Shown: positions 1-5,210 of the stretch, one piece after another
Numbering within the stretch: position 1 is the first letter of the stretch
How the letters are laid out: each line of letters opens with the position of its first letter
Source of the DNA: JANOXC01 sp031418215
GTDB lineage: Bacteria > Bacteroidota > Bacteroidia > AKYH767-A > OLB10
DNA: 10,521 nt
Assembly (NCBI GenBank): GCA_031418215.1
Contig: JANOXC010000077.1
Location: 1 to 10,521, forward strand
Direction: 5' to 3'
Notes under the pieces: model-generated
The model's input: the letters and a program-made list of their open reading frames with translations, nothing else
The model's database searches: none
What the model was told of the DNA's origin: nothing
Translations under genes and position numbers: made by a program

Positions 1-1366
1 CTTTCTAAACAAAGGCATAAAAATCATGCTTTCCGACCTGCGCGAACTGGATGGTGATGGCACCCCTTCAAATCGGGAATTATTTCATAGCACCCGCGGC
101 CTTCCTGAGTTTGTGGAGTTTTTAGATGCCACCAGGGAGAAGTTAATTGAAGAAGTTATTTATATGGATGGCGAGCGGAATGGTATTCCTGTTGAGGTTG
201 CCATGCATTATAACACAGGATACAATGAAAACATCCATTCTTATGTAAACAACATTAATACCCATGAGGGGGGAACTCACTTAGCAGGTTTTCGTAAGGC
301 TTTAACACGTACACTTAAAACCTATGCCGACAAGCAAAATATGCTTGCCAAGCTTAAGTTTGAAATCAGCGGCGATGATTTCCGTGAGGGAATGACGGCC
401 GTAATTTCCGTGAAAGTCCAGGAGCCTCAGTTTGAAGGCCAGACCAAAACCAAATTGGGAAATAATGAAGTGATTGGTGCTGTTGATGCTGCTGTTAGTG
501 AAATGCTGGCCAATTACCTAGAAGAACATCCCCGTGATGCACGTCAAATAGTTAATAAAGTAATATTAGCCGCTACTGCCCGCCATGCAGCCCGCAAAGC
601 ACGTGAGCTGGTGCAACGAAAAGGTGCTTTCACAGGATCAGGACTTCCTGGAAAACTGAGTGATTGTTCAGAGCGCGATCCGCATGCTTGTGAGTTATAC
701 CTTGTTGAGGGAGACTCTGCAGGTGGAACGGCTAAACAGGGCCGTAACCGCCAGTTTCAGGCAATCCTTCCATTGAGGGGTAAAATCCTTAATGTAGAGA
801 AGGCTATGGAACATAAGATCTTCGATAATGAGGAGATCCGTAATATGTTTACGGCAATGGGTGTGAGTAAAGGCACTGTCGAAGATCAACGGGCTTTGAA
901 TATTGAGAAGTTGCGTTACCATAAAATCATCATCATGACCGATGCTGATATTGATGGTAGCCATATCACGACATTGATCCTTACTTTCTTCTTCCGACAC
1001 ATGAAGGAATTAATTGAAAACGGTTATATATATATTGCTACTCCTCCATTATATCTAGTGAGGAAAGGCAAGGAAGAAGAATATTGCTGGAATGAAGAGC
1101 AACGCCAGATTGCCATCAAACGTTTAGCCGGTGGCGAAGGAAAAGAACATACCGTAGGCACACAGCGTTATAAAGGTTTGGGAGAGATGAATGCCGAGCA
1201 GTTATGGCAGACTACAATGAACCCTGAACACCGCACATTGCGCCAGGTTACTATTGAAAGTGCTGCAGAAGCCGATCGTATTTTTGCAATGTTGATGGGT
1301 GATGATGTTCCACCACGGAGGGAGTTCATTGAGAAGAATGCAAAGTATGCTAAGGTTGACGCTTAA
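1..1366 (+). CDS. gyrB: DNA gyrase subunit B, C-terminal part (5' end outside window)
   Basis: This is the ATP-dependent type II topoisomerase subunit that, with GyrA, introduces negative supercoils into DNA in the cytoplasm. The frame is open to the left edge: codons before the ATG at 26 read FLNKGIKI, which continues the conserved GyrB motif, so that ATG is internal and about 200 N-terminal residues (most of the GHKL ATPase domain) lie off-window. Counting from the ATG at 26, residues 1 to about 190 are the transducer domain (GGTHLAGFR, then GDDFREG). The TOPRIM domain follows with EGDSAGG at 228-234 and the metal-binding DADIDGSH at 306-313. The C-terminal gyrase B domain has RYKGLGEMN at 381-389 and ends with a PRREFIE motif. 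The roughly 170-residue insertion of E. coli GyrB is absent, as in most bacteria. The ParE paralogue is the alternative, but the EGDSAGG-KQGRNR context and the C-terminus fit GyrB better. A strong terminator follows 75 bp downstream. Confidence 0.97.
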   Translation, partial: FLNKGIKIMLSDLRELDGDGTPSNRELFHSTRGLPEFVEFLDATREKLIEEVIYMDGERNGIPVEVAMHYNTGYNENIHSYVNNINTHEGGTHLAGFRKALTRTLKTYADKQNMLAKLKFEISGDDFREGMTAVISVKVQEPQFEGQTKTKLGNNEVIGAVDAAVSEMLANYLEEHPRDARQIVNKVILAATARHAARKARELVQRKGAFTGSGLPGKLSDCSERDPHACELYLVEGDSAGGTAKQGRNRQFQAILPLRGKILNVEKAMEHKIFDNEEIRNMFTAMGVSKGTVEDQRALNIEKLRYHKIIIMTDADIDGSHITTLILTFFFRHMKELIENGYIYIATPPLYLVRKGKEEEYCWNEEQRQIAIKRLAGGEGKEHTVGTQRYKGLGEMNAEQLWQTTMNPEHRTLRQVTIESAAEADRIFAMLMGDDVPPRREFIEKNAKYAKVDA

Positions 1367-1440
1367 TCCTACGCTTTACAGGTTCGGATTGTAAATTAAT
1401 TTCATCGTCTCACATTCAGAGAAATAAGATTATATATAAT

Positions 1441-1476
1441 ACAGGCTTTGCAGAAATGCGGAGCCTGTTTTTTTTT
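1441..1476 (+). terminator. Rho-independent terminator after gyrB
   Basis: A 12-bp stem (ACAGGCTTTGCA pairing with TGCGGAGCCTGT, including two G-T wobbles) closes a GAAA tetraloop and is followed by nine T residues at 1468-1476. It lies 75 bp after the gyrB stop and should end gyrB transcription. A diverged copy of the same hairpin lies at 4735-4765, next to the 3' end of the intact HExxH gene. This hairpin may therefore have originated as the terminator of a lost HExxH gene copy. Confidence 0.9.
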
Positions 1477-1534
1477 AGTTGGTTATATTTTCAGCTTCCT
1501 TTGCTTCTACTTCAAATTGGTTATTGTAATATCC
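1475..1534 (-). pseudogene. 3' remnant of a HExxH-family gene (last 19 codons)
   Basis: Read on the minus strand, this segment encodes GYYNNQFEVEAKEAENITN followed by TAA. This closely matches the C-terminus of the intact minus-strand gene at 4778-5071, which reads GYYNNRFEIEAREAEKR and stops. Similarity extends past the stop codon into the terminator. It ends abruptly at about 1534, exactly where the first REP begins. The rest of the gene, including the HExxH motif, is missing here. I infer a paralogous or duplicated gene whose 5' four fifths were removed or displaced when the RAYT/REP island arrived. The fragment has no start and cannot be functional. Confidence 0.8.
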
Positions 1535-1562
1535 ATCACTGGCGCGCGCTTGCAGCGCGTGA
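1533..1562 (+). repeat. REP hairpin R1
   Basis: A 30-bp element with head CCATCACTGG and a GC-rich hairpin: GCGCGC (1544-1549), loop TTGCA, GCGCGT (1555-1560). It is the first of five copies that occur only in and around the RAYT island. Its left edge is the junction with the HExxH gene remnant. Confidence 0.88.
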
Positions 1563-1567
1563 CAGTT

Positions 1568-1608
1568 GAATAAAAGGATTGATGGATTTAGGAATGATAG
1601 AATGATAT
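1568..1608 (+). repeat. Fragment of RAYT 3' end between two REPs
   Basis: These roughly 40 bases match the last codons and stop region of the intact RAYT gene (4550-4589), both running from gaataaaaggattg to gatagaatgata with about three mismatches. An identical arrangement recurs at 3836-3877. The REP-tail-REP block therefore looks like a scar of an internally deleted RAYT element. Confidence 0.82.
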
Positions 1609-1610
1609 GC

Positions 1611-1640
1611 CCATCACTGGCGCGCGCTTGCAGCGCGTGA
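1611..1640 (+). repeat. REP hairpin R2
   Basis: Identical to R1 over all 30 bases, in the same orientation, 48 bp downstream of it. It directly precedes the copied RAYT leader. Confidence 0.88.
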
Positions 1641-1771
1641 CATCAGTTCCAACATGAATCACTATCAATAGGAACCGTAATTCAAACATGTTTCTACTTG
1701 TTTATTTCTATATAAATAATCATTATTGAATCGAACAACGAAAGTTAATTTCAATTAGCTTTACGTTTAGC

Positions 1772-1888
1772 ATGAGCGAAAAATATAAATTCACAGATGG
1801 GTTCATATATTCCAGGTTCTTATCATTATTTAGTGTAAAAAATAATGACATAATAATTAATTATGGAAAACTGATTATTGTTAGATAA
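1772..1888 (+). pseudogene. Truncated RAYT start fused to unrelated codons (38-codon hybrid ORF)
   Basis: The ATG at 1772 and the first codons encode MSEKYKFTDG, matching MSEKYKFIDG of the intact RAYT at 4042. After that, similarity to RAYT ends and the frame continues through 28 unrelated codons to TAA at 1886-1888. As a transposase it is dead because the HUH motif and the tyrosine region are absent. It ends 5 nt before the GTG start of the T9SS cargo gene, so it may act as a short leader ORF or simply be a junction product. That role is inference; the fusion and spacing are visible directly. Confidence 0.72.
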
Positions 1889-1893
1889 AAAGT

Positions 1894-3408
1894 GTGAAGA
1901 AAAATAAAAACATTCTGCTTTATTTAATTCTCCCCTCATTCTTATATATAAATGGAATAGGCGGAATGGGGGGAGAATTATTTGCCCAAAAACGTAATGC
2001 AATTTGGTGTTTTGGTGATAGTGCAAGAATTGATTTCAATAATCCTAATCTTCCTATAGTTTTTTCGTCCGGCATGGATGGAAGAGGTAGCTGCCCTTCA
2101 ATTGCAGATAGCAATGGTAACTTGATCTTGTATGCTAATTTTAATGGAAATTATGACACCAAGGTTTGGAATTCACAACATTCTCCTTTAGCCAATTCGA
2201 ACATTATGGTAGGAAATGTATCCTATCAAGGCATGGTTATTCTTCCAATGCCCGCTAATGATAGTTTATATTATGTATTTACTACCTATCTGGGTGATGG
2301 TTTGTATTCCCATTTAGTTGATATGTTTCATAATAGTGGTCAAGGTAATGTAGTTCAGAAGAATATAGCTATTACGGCTCAAGAAATAGGTGATTGCTTA
2401 ACCGCAGTCAAACACGGTAATGGGCGAGATTGGTGGTTAATTTACAAAAGAAGTAGTACTTCACCACCTTATAATTTCAATCGGTTTTATAGACAATTAA
2501 TAACGCCTGCGGGCATACAGCCGGTCGATTCAGTTGATTTTAATGATGCAAGAGATGCTGGCCTTCAAAAGATAATTTGGTATCCTGATAATACTAAATT
2601 CATGTTGGTAAATCCGGGTGGCTATATGAAGGAGTTTAGTTTTGACCGATGTTCAGGAGCATTTGATACTTTAAGAACAATTTATGAGGAACAACCCGGA
2701 AATTTTAATCGTTTTTTTTGGGATGGCTGCTATTCACCTGATGGTAATCTATTATATGTGGTTACTTTGCTTTTTTCCGGGGCTGCTTCTCAATACTTAC
2801 TTCAATATAATTTATCAGACGTTGATCCATCTCAAACAGTGGATACATTAGCAGATTATCCTTTTCCTCCTTATGCAATGGGGGGACTTAAACGTGGTGC
2901 CGATAATAAAATTTATTTTTCAAATGGATACATAAGTCCTGCCACAGTAAGTAGCTACCCTTATGCAGACAGCATGCGCAATCCTATAAATATGAATTTG
3001 TGTGTAGTCAATAGTCCAGATAGTGTAGGAATAACCTGCAATTATCAACCCTTTTCGTTTTATTTAGGGGGAAAGCGCACTTATTCAGCGTTGCCTGACA
3101 ATCCTATTTATGACCTAGGTCCAATAATTGGAAGTATATGTGATTCATTAACAATTGGCATTCCTGTACATTCCAAAGGCAAAAGGGTTAATGCATTCCC
3201 TAACCCATTCTATGACAAATTAAAATTTGATCTACCTGAGAATGATAGATTTTATTTAAATGTAAGGGATGCAATAGGACAAACCGTTTATGAAAAGGTC
3301 ATTCGGCAAAAAGAAGAAATCGATTTATCATTCCTGAAGCAAGGGTTTTACTTTGTTTTATTATCAACTGATAAAAACTTATATCAAAGCAAAATTATTA
3401 AACAATGA
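1894..3408 (+). CDS. Secreted propeller-like protein with T9SS type A sorting domain
   Basis: The protein has 504 residues. An N-terminal signal peptide (about residues 1-31, ending LFA before Q32) sends it across the inner membrane. A large domain follows that begins NAIWCFGDSARIDF and contains SIADSNGNLILYA, YQGMVILPMP, YYVFTTY, LTAVKHGNGRDWW and YSPDGNLLYV. This matches the propeller-like N-terminal module I recognise from Bacteroidota PKD/T9SS surface proteins. Residues 432-504 form a T9SS type A sorting domain (FPNPF, then RDAIGQTVYE, then IDLSFLKQGFYFVLL, ending KIIKQ), so export through the type IX system to the surface or medium is expected. GTG at 1894 is chosen because an in-frame TAG lies at 1882-1884 and the next ATG (residue 25) would destroy the signal peptide. 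The gene overlaps the next one by 4 bp. Ligand and substrate are unknown. It sits between RAYT direct repeats, which suggests acquisition as cargo. Confidence 0.87.
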   Translation: MKKNKNILLYLILPSFLYINGIGGMGGELFAQKRNAIWCFGDSARIDFNNPNLPIVFSSGMDGRGSCPSIADSNGNLILYANFNGNYDTKVWNSQHSPLANSNIMVGNVSYQGMVILPMPANDSLYYVFTTYLGDGLYSHLVDMFHNSGQGNVVQKNIAITAQEIGDCLTAVKHGNGRDWWLIYKRSSTSPPYNFNRFYRQLITPAGIQPVDSVDFNDARDAGLQKIIWYPDNTKFMLVNPGGYMKEFSFDRCSGAFDTLRTIYEEQPGNFNRFFWDGCYSPDGNLLYVVTLLFSGAASQYLLQYNLSDVDPSQTVDTLADYPFPPYAMGGLKRGADNKIYFSNGYISPATVSSYPYADSMRNPINMNLCVVNSPDSVGITCNYQPFSFYLGGKRTYSALPDNPIYDLGPIIGSICDSLTIGIPVHSKGKRVNAFPNPFYDKLKFDLPENDRFYLNVRDAIGQTVYEKVIRQKEEIDLSFLKQGFYFVLLSTDKNLYQSKIIKQ

Positions 3409-3767
3409 GAAAGACATATATTTACCTAATCGTTCTCTTATTTATTACAATGCATAATATAAATGCACAACCATGTGCAATTGATATTTTTTACAAATAT
3501 AATATTTACGTTTTTTCGGCCCAAAACAAATTTTCACTTAAGGAATTGTATGGAGAAGATATTAATCCCTTGCTGGTTAATATAATTCAGGTTAAAGATG
3601 AAGAGAGTAAGAAGATTATAGATGAAAGTTGTTTAACCGATAAAATGAAAAATTCTATGTTTATTTATCCAAAAAGAGACAAAACAAAAATACTTCGGTT
3701 TTGCAATCAGCAGGAATATATAAACGCCCTAAAAAGTAATGTAAGGATTAAGATGGATGATGAATAA
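3405..3767 (+). CDS. Small secreted protein of unknown function
   Basis: This 120-residue protein is not one I recognise. An N-terminal hydrophobic segment ends HNINA before Q22, a typical Bacteroidota signal peptide; there is no lipobox cysteine at the cleavage site, so a soluble periplasmic or exported protein is likely. The mature part of about 99 residues is lysine-rich in its second half, with cysteines at 24, 76 and 100 and no T9SS tail. Its ATG overlaps the TGA of the preceding T9SS gene (ATGA, 3405-3408), which implies translational coupling and a shared function, possibly as a periplasmic partner or inhibitor of the propeller protein. That role is only inferred from the coupling. No classical terminator follows; the REP hairpins from 3801 are the first stable structures downstream. 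Confidence 0.78.
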   Translation: MRKTYIYLIVLLFITMHNINAQPCAIDIFYKYNIYVFSAQNKFSLKELYGEDINPLLVNIIQVKDEESKKIIDESCLTDKMKNSMFIYPKRDKTKILRFCNQQEYINALKSNVRIKMDDE

Positions 3768-3800
3768 TTGTGAGGTGCCGGAACTCAATAGACTTTACCC

Positions 3801-3830
3801 CCATCACTGGCGCGCGCTTGCAGCGCGTGA
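3801..3830 (+). repeat. REP hairpin R3
   Basis: Identical to R1 and R2 over 30 bases. It is the first structured element after the secreted-protein pair and may protect or end that transcript. Confidence 0.88.
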
Positions 3831-3880
3831 CAGTTGAATAAAAGGATTGATGGGTTTAGGGAATGATAGAATGATATGCC

Positions 3881-3910
3881 CCATCACTGGCGCGCGCTTT
3901 CAGCGCGTGA
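3881..3910 (+). repeat. REP hairpin R4, upstream partner of the RAYT gene
   Basis: Matches R1-R3 except for one change in the loop (TTTCA instead of TTGCA), leaving the stem intact. With the inverted R5 at 4612-4641 it brackets the intact RAYT gene, the arrangement expected for a RAYT and its cognate REPs. Confidence 0.88.
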
Positions 3911-4041
3911 CAACAGTTCCACCATGAATCACTATCAATAGGGACCGTAATTCAAACATGTTTCTACTTGTTTATTTCTATATAAATAATCATTATTGAA
4001 TCGAACAACGAAAGTTAATTTCAATTAGCTTTACGTTTAGC

Positions 4042-4587
4042 ATGAGCGAAAAATATAAATTCATAGATGGTGACGGAATTTATTTTGTAACACCAACCAT
4101 CGTTGGCTGGGCAGACTTATTTACGAAGCAGGAATATTGCGAAATTATTTTAGATTCAATACGCTATTGTCAAAAAAACAAAGGCCTGATTGTTCATGCA
4201 TGGTGCATTATGTCAAGTCATTTGCACTTAATAATTAGCAGTACCCAAAATAACTTGCCTGGGATTATGAGAGATTTTAAAACATTTACCAATAAAGAAT
4301 CAATAAAACAATTAAAAACAGGGAATGACAGCCGTAAGGAGTGGATGCTTAATATATTTGCGCAAGCAGCTCAAACAATTAAGCGAAACAAAGAATATAA
4401 AGTATGGCAGGATGGTAATCATCCGATACATTTGGACAACAATAATATGTTGGATGAAAGACTTAATTATCTACATCAAAATCCGGTTTCCTCTGGTATC
4501 GTTAGTAATGGAGTAGATTATTATTATAGCTCTGCAGGGGATTATTCCGGAATAAAAGGATTGTTGGATTTAGTGATGATAGAATGA
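4042..4587 (+). CDS. REP-associated tyrosine transposase (RAYT, IS200/Y1_Tnp-like)
   Basis: This 181-residue protein belongs to the IS200-like Y1 transposase superfamily, in the REP-associated group. These HUH single-strand nucleases bind and cleave REP hairpins in ssDNA. The family pattern is complete: N-terminal DGIYFVTPTIVGWADLFT; the HUH metal-binding motif HLH at 60-62 in the context MSSHLHLI; EWMLNIF at 100-106; KVWQDGNHP at 120-128; and LNYLHQNPV at 141-149. It ends with YSSAGDYSGIKGLLD near the C-terminus. The catalytic tyrosine is probably Y143 or Y119; I cannot decide by eye. Length and C-terminus look normal, so it is probably intact. It is flanked by REP R4 upstream and inverted REP R5 downstream, which supports an REP-processing role rather than ordinary IS behaviour. 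The ATG is preceded by an A/T-rich 131-bp leader with no Shine-Dalgarno sequence. Confidence 0.92.
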   Translation: MSEKYKFIDGDGIYFVTPTIVGWADLFTKQEYCEIILDSIRYCQKNKGLIVHAWCIMSSHLHLIISSTQNNLPGIMRDFKTFTNKESIKQLKTGNDSRKEWMLNIFAQAAQTIKRNKEYKVWQDGNHPIHLDNNNMLDERLNYLHQNPVSSGIVSNGVDYYYSSAGDYSGIKGLLDLVMIE

Positions 4588-4611
4588 TACCTCGTGAGCA
4601 TAATCGTTTTT

Positions 4612-4641
4612 GCACGCGCTGCAAGCGCGCGCTAGTGGGGG
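4612..4641 (-). repeat. REP hairpin R5, inverted, downstream of RAYT
   Basis: Read on the minus strand, the hairpin part (GCGCGC, loop TTGCA, GCGCGT) is identical to R1-R3, but the head has diverged to CCCCCACTAG. It starts 24 bp after the RAYT stop and is the only inverted copy in the window. Confidence 0.82.
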
Positions 4642-4734
4642 TTATAAATTGTTATCAAGTATTTAGTATCACTATCATACACGAAATTGCTACGGATAGT
4701 AAAAAGCATCAAGACAATAAAATAAATATTAAAT

Positions 4735-4765
4735 CAGGCTTTGCAGAAATGTGTAGCCTGTTTTT
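4735..4765. terminator. Probable bidirectional terminator for RAYT (+) and HExxH gene (-)
   Basis: A CAGGCT/AGCCTG stem extends inward through T-G and G-T wobbles and a C-G and A-T pair to a GAAA loop. T5 follows on the plus strand. On the minus strand a T-rich run follows (reverse complement of 4715-4734). It lies 13 bp from the stop of the HExxH gene and is a weakened copy of the hairpin at 1441-1468. Confidence 0.68.
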
Positions 4766-4832
4766 ATTTGGATCAAGCTATCGTTTTTCCGCTTCTCTCG
4801 CTTCTATTTCAAAACGGTTGTTGTAATATCCC
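4735..4832. repeat. Direct repeat A, copy 2 (terminator plus HExxH gene tail)
   Basis: This segment is similar to 1441-1534. In this copy the gene tail runs on leftwards on the minus strand into the complete HExxH gene, so this is the functional version. Confidence 0.8.
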
Positions 4833-5071
4833 TTTCGAAAAGTTTCAGTTATATATAAAATCAAGAATCTGAAATAACCATATTGCTGAAATTGTTTGAT
4901 GTGGCAAAGTTCATGCTTCAGCCATTGCCTATCTGCAAGAAATGATTCTTTACTAAGTCCGCTTAGATAGATCGTTTTGTGAAGAACGATGGCAACAGTT
5001 TTAACTTGTAAAACTTTTTTTGCAAAGTAGGCAATTAAGGATTTTTCTCTGATGAAATATTTCTCTGGCAT
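4778..5071 (-). CDS. Small HExxH putative metallopeptidase-like protein (DUF4157-like)
   Basis: With the ATG at 5071 the product is 97 residues. A compact zinc-protease signature, HELCH, lies at residues 53-57 in WLKHELCHIKQFQQYG. It is followed by a hydrophobic stretch (FRFLILYITETF) and the tail GYYNNRFEIEAREAE. This resembles a short conserved Bacteroidota family related to DUF4157, but the protein is far smaller than normal metallopeptidases, so catalysis is unproven. The frame is open upstream to a GTG at 5185. I prefer the ATG because MPEKYFIREKS resembles the family N-terminus and the upstream codons overlap two hairpins, one of them the giant gene's terminator. No signal peptide is seen, so it is probably cytoplasmic or peripheral to the membrane. 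It is co-directional with the giant gene and starts 140 bp after it. A decayed second copy of its 3' end lies beside gyrB. Confidence 0.75.
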   Translation of the reverse strand: MPEKYFIREKSLIAYFAKKVLQVKTVAIVLHKTIYLSGLSKESFLADRQWLKHELCHIKQFQQYGYFRFLILYITETFRKGYYNNRFEIEAREAEKR

Positions 5072-5081
5072 AACGGAGTAA

Positions 5082-5105
5082 CTTTCAGGTGACAACACCT
5101 GAAAG
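5082..5105. promoter_or_regulatory. Perfect inverted repeat just upstream of the HExxH gene start
   Basis: CTTTCAGGTG, four bases (ACAA), then CACCTGAAAG: a perfect 10-bp inverted repeat ending 10 bp before the chosen ATG on the minus strand. The 10-mer AACACCTGAA at 5094-5103 recurs exactly at 5121-5130. It could be an operator, a 5'-UTR hairpin masking the start, or part of the upstream termination zone. The sequence alone cannot decide. Confidence 0.55.
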
Positions 5106-5165
5106 ATGAGTGAAGATAATAACACCTGAAGAGGTGGAGTGTAAAACGTAGTGAAAAGGAAATTT

Positions 5166-5200
5166 CCCCGGTGTTTCCTTTTCACAAAGAAACACCGGGG
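5166..5200 (-). terminator. Terminator of the giant repeat-protein gene
   Basis: A perfect 12-bp stem (CCCCGGTGTTTC with GAAACACCGGGG, 11-nt loop) begins 10 bp after the stop codon. On the minus strand it is followed by AAATTTCCTTTT, a moderate T-rich tail. This is the strongest hairpin between the giant gene and the HExxH gene. Confidence 0.82.
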
Positions 5201-5210
5201 AAACCTGACC

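Larger units (their letters stand above)
1441..1534. repeat. Direct repeat A, copy 1 (terminator plus HExxH gene tail)
   Basis: This segment aligns over about 95 bp with 4735-4832. The shared parts are the hairpin core (caggctttgcagaaatg, agcctgttttt) and the gene tail (gcttcta.ttcaaa..ggtt.ttgtaatatcc). Divergence is clearly greater than in the RAYT direct repeats, so this duplication is older or has drifted faster after loss of function. The pair brackets the entire RAYT/cargo island. Confidence 0.8.
1533..1800 (+). repeat. Direct repeat B, copy 1: REP doublet plus RAYT leader and first codons
   Basis: This 268-bp segment matches 3801-4070 (270 bp) with, by eye, six substitutions and two single-base indels, about 97% identity. 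It holds two REP hairpins, a 40-bp piece of RAYT 3' end between them, the 131-bp RAYT leader, and the first RAYT codons. Similarity stops abruptly at 1800, within codon ten of RAYT. Together with copy 2 it brackets the two secreted-protein genes, so recombination between the copies could delete about 2.27 kb. Confidence 0.95.
3801..4070 (+). repeat. Direct repeat B, copy 2: REP doublet plus RAYT leader and first codons
   Basis: This is the partner of 1533-1800 at about 97% identity. Here the repeat runs on into a complete RAYT gene, so this copy is the parental form and the left copy is the truncated one. Differences include one extra G and one extra C in the spacer between the REPs and a G-to-T change in the loop of the second REP. 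Confidence 0.95.

Noticed and set aside
695..1000. Minus-strand 101-codon ORF inside gyrB
   Set aside because: It is antisense to the highly conserved TOPRIM region of gyrB, with no recognisable protein features.
1801..1893. A separate promoter for the T9SS gene in the A/T-rich stretch upstream of it
   Set aside because: I looked for the Bacteroidota TTTG / TAnnTTTG arrangement and found no convincing pair. The stretch is also part of the hybrid ORF, so I do not annotate a promoter there.
1533..3910. CRISPR array suggested by spaced identical ~30-bp repeats
   Set aside because: Only four direct copies occur, in two pairs. The spacers are a RAYT gene fragment and long gene-bearing DNA, and no cas gene is present. 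The copies are REP hairpins.
4584..4826. Plus-strand 80-codon ORF after the RAYT gene
   Set aside because: It crosses the inverted REP, the terminator hairpin and the antisense end of the HExxH gene. Its product looks like translated noncoding and antisense sequence.
5072..5185. A longer HExxH protein starting at the GTG at 5185 (38 extra residues)
   Set aside because: The extra codons run through the loop and arm of the giant gene's terminator and the perfect inverted repeat. The ATG at 5071 begins a sequence that looks like the natural family N-terminus.
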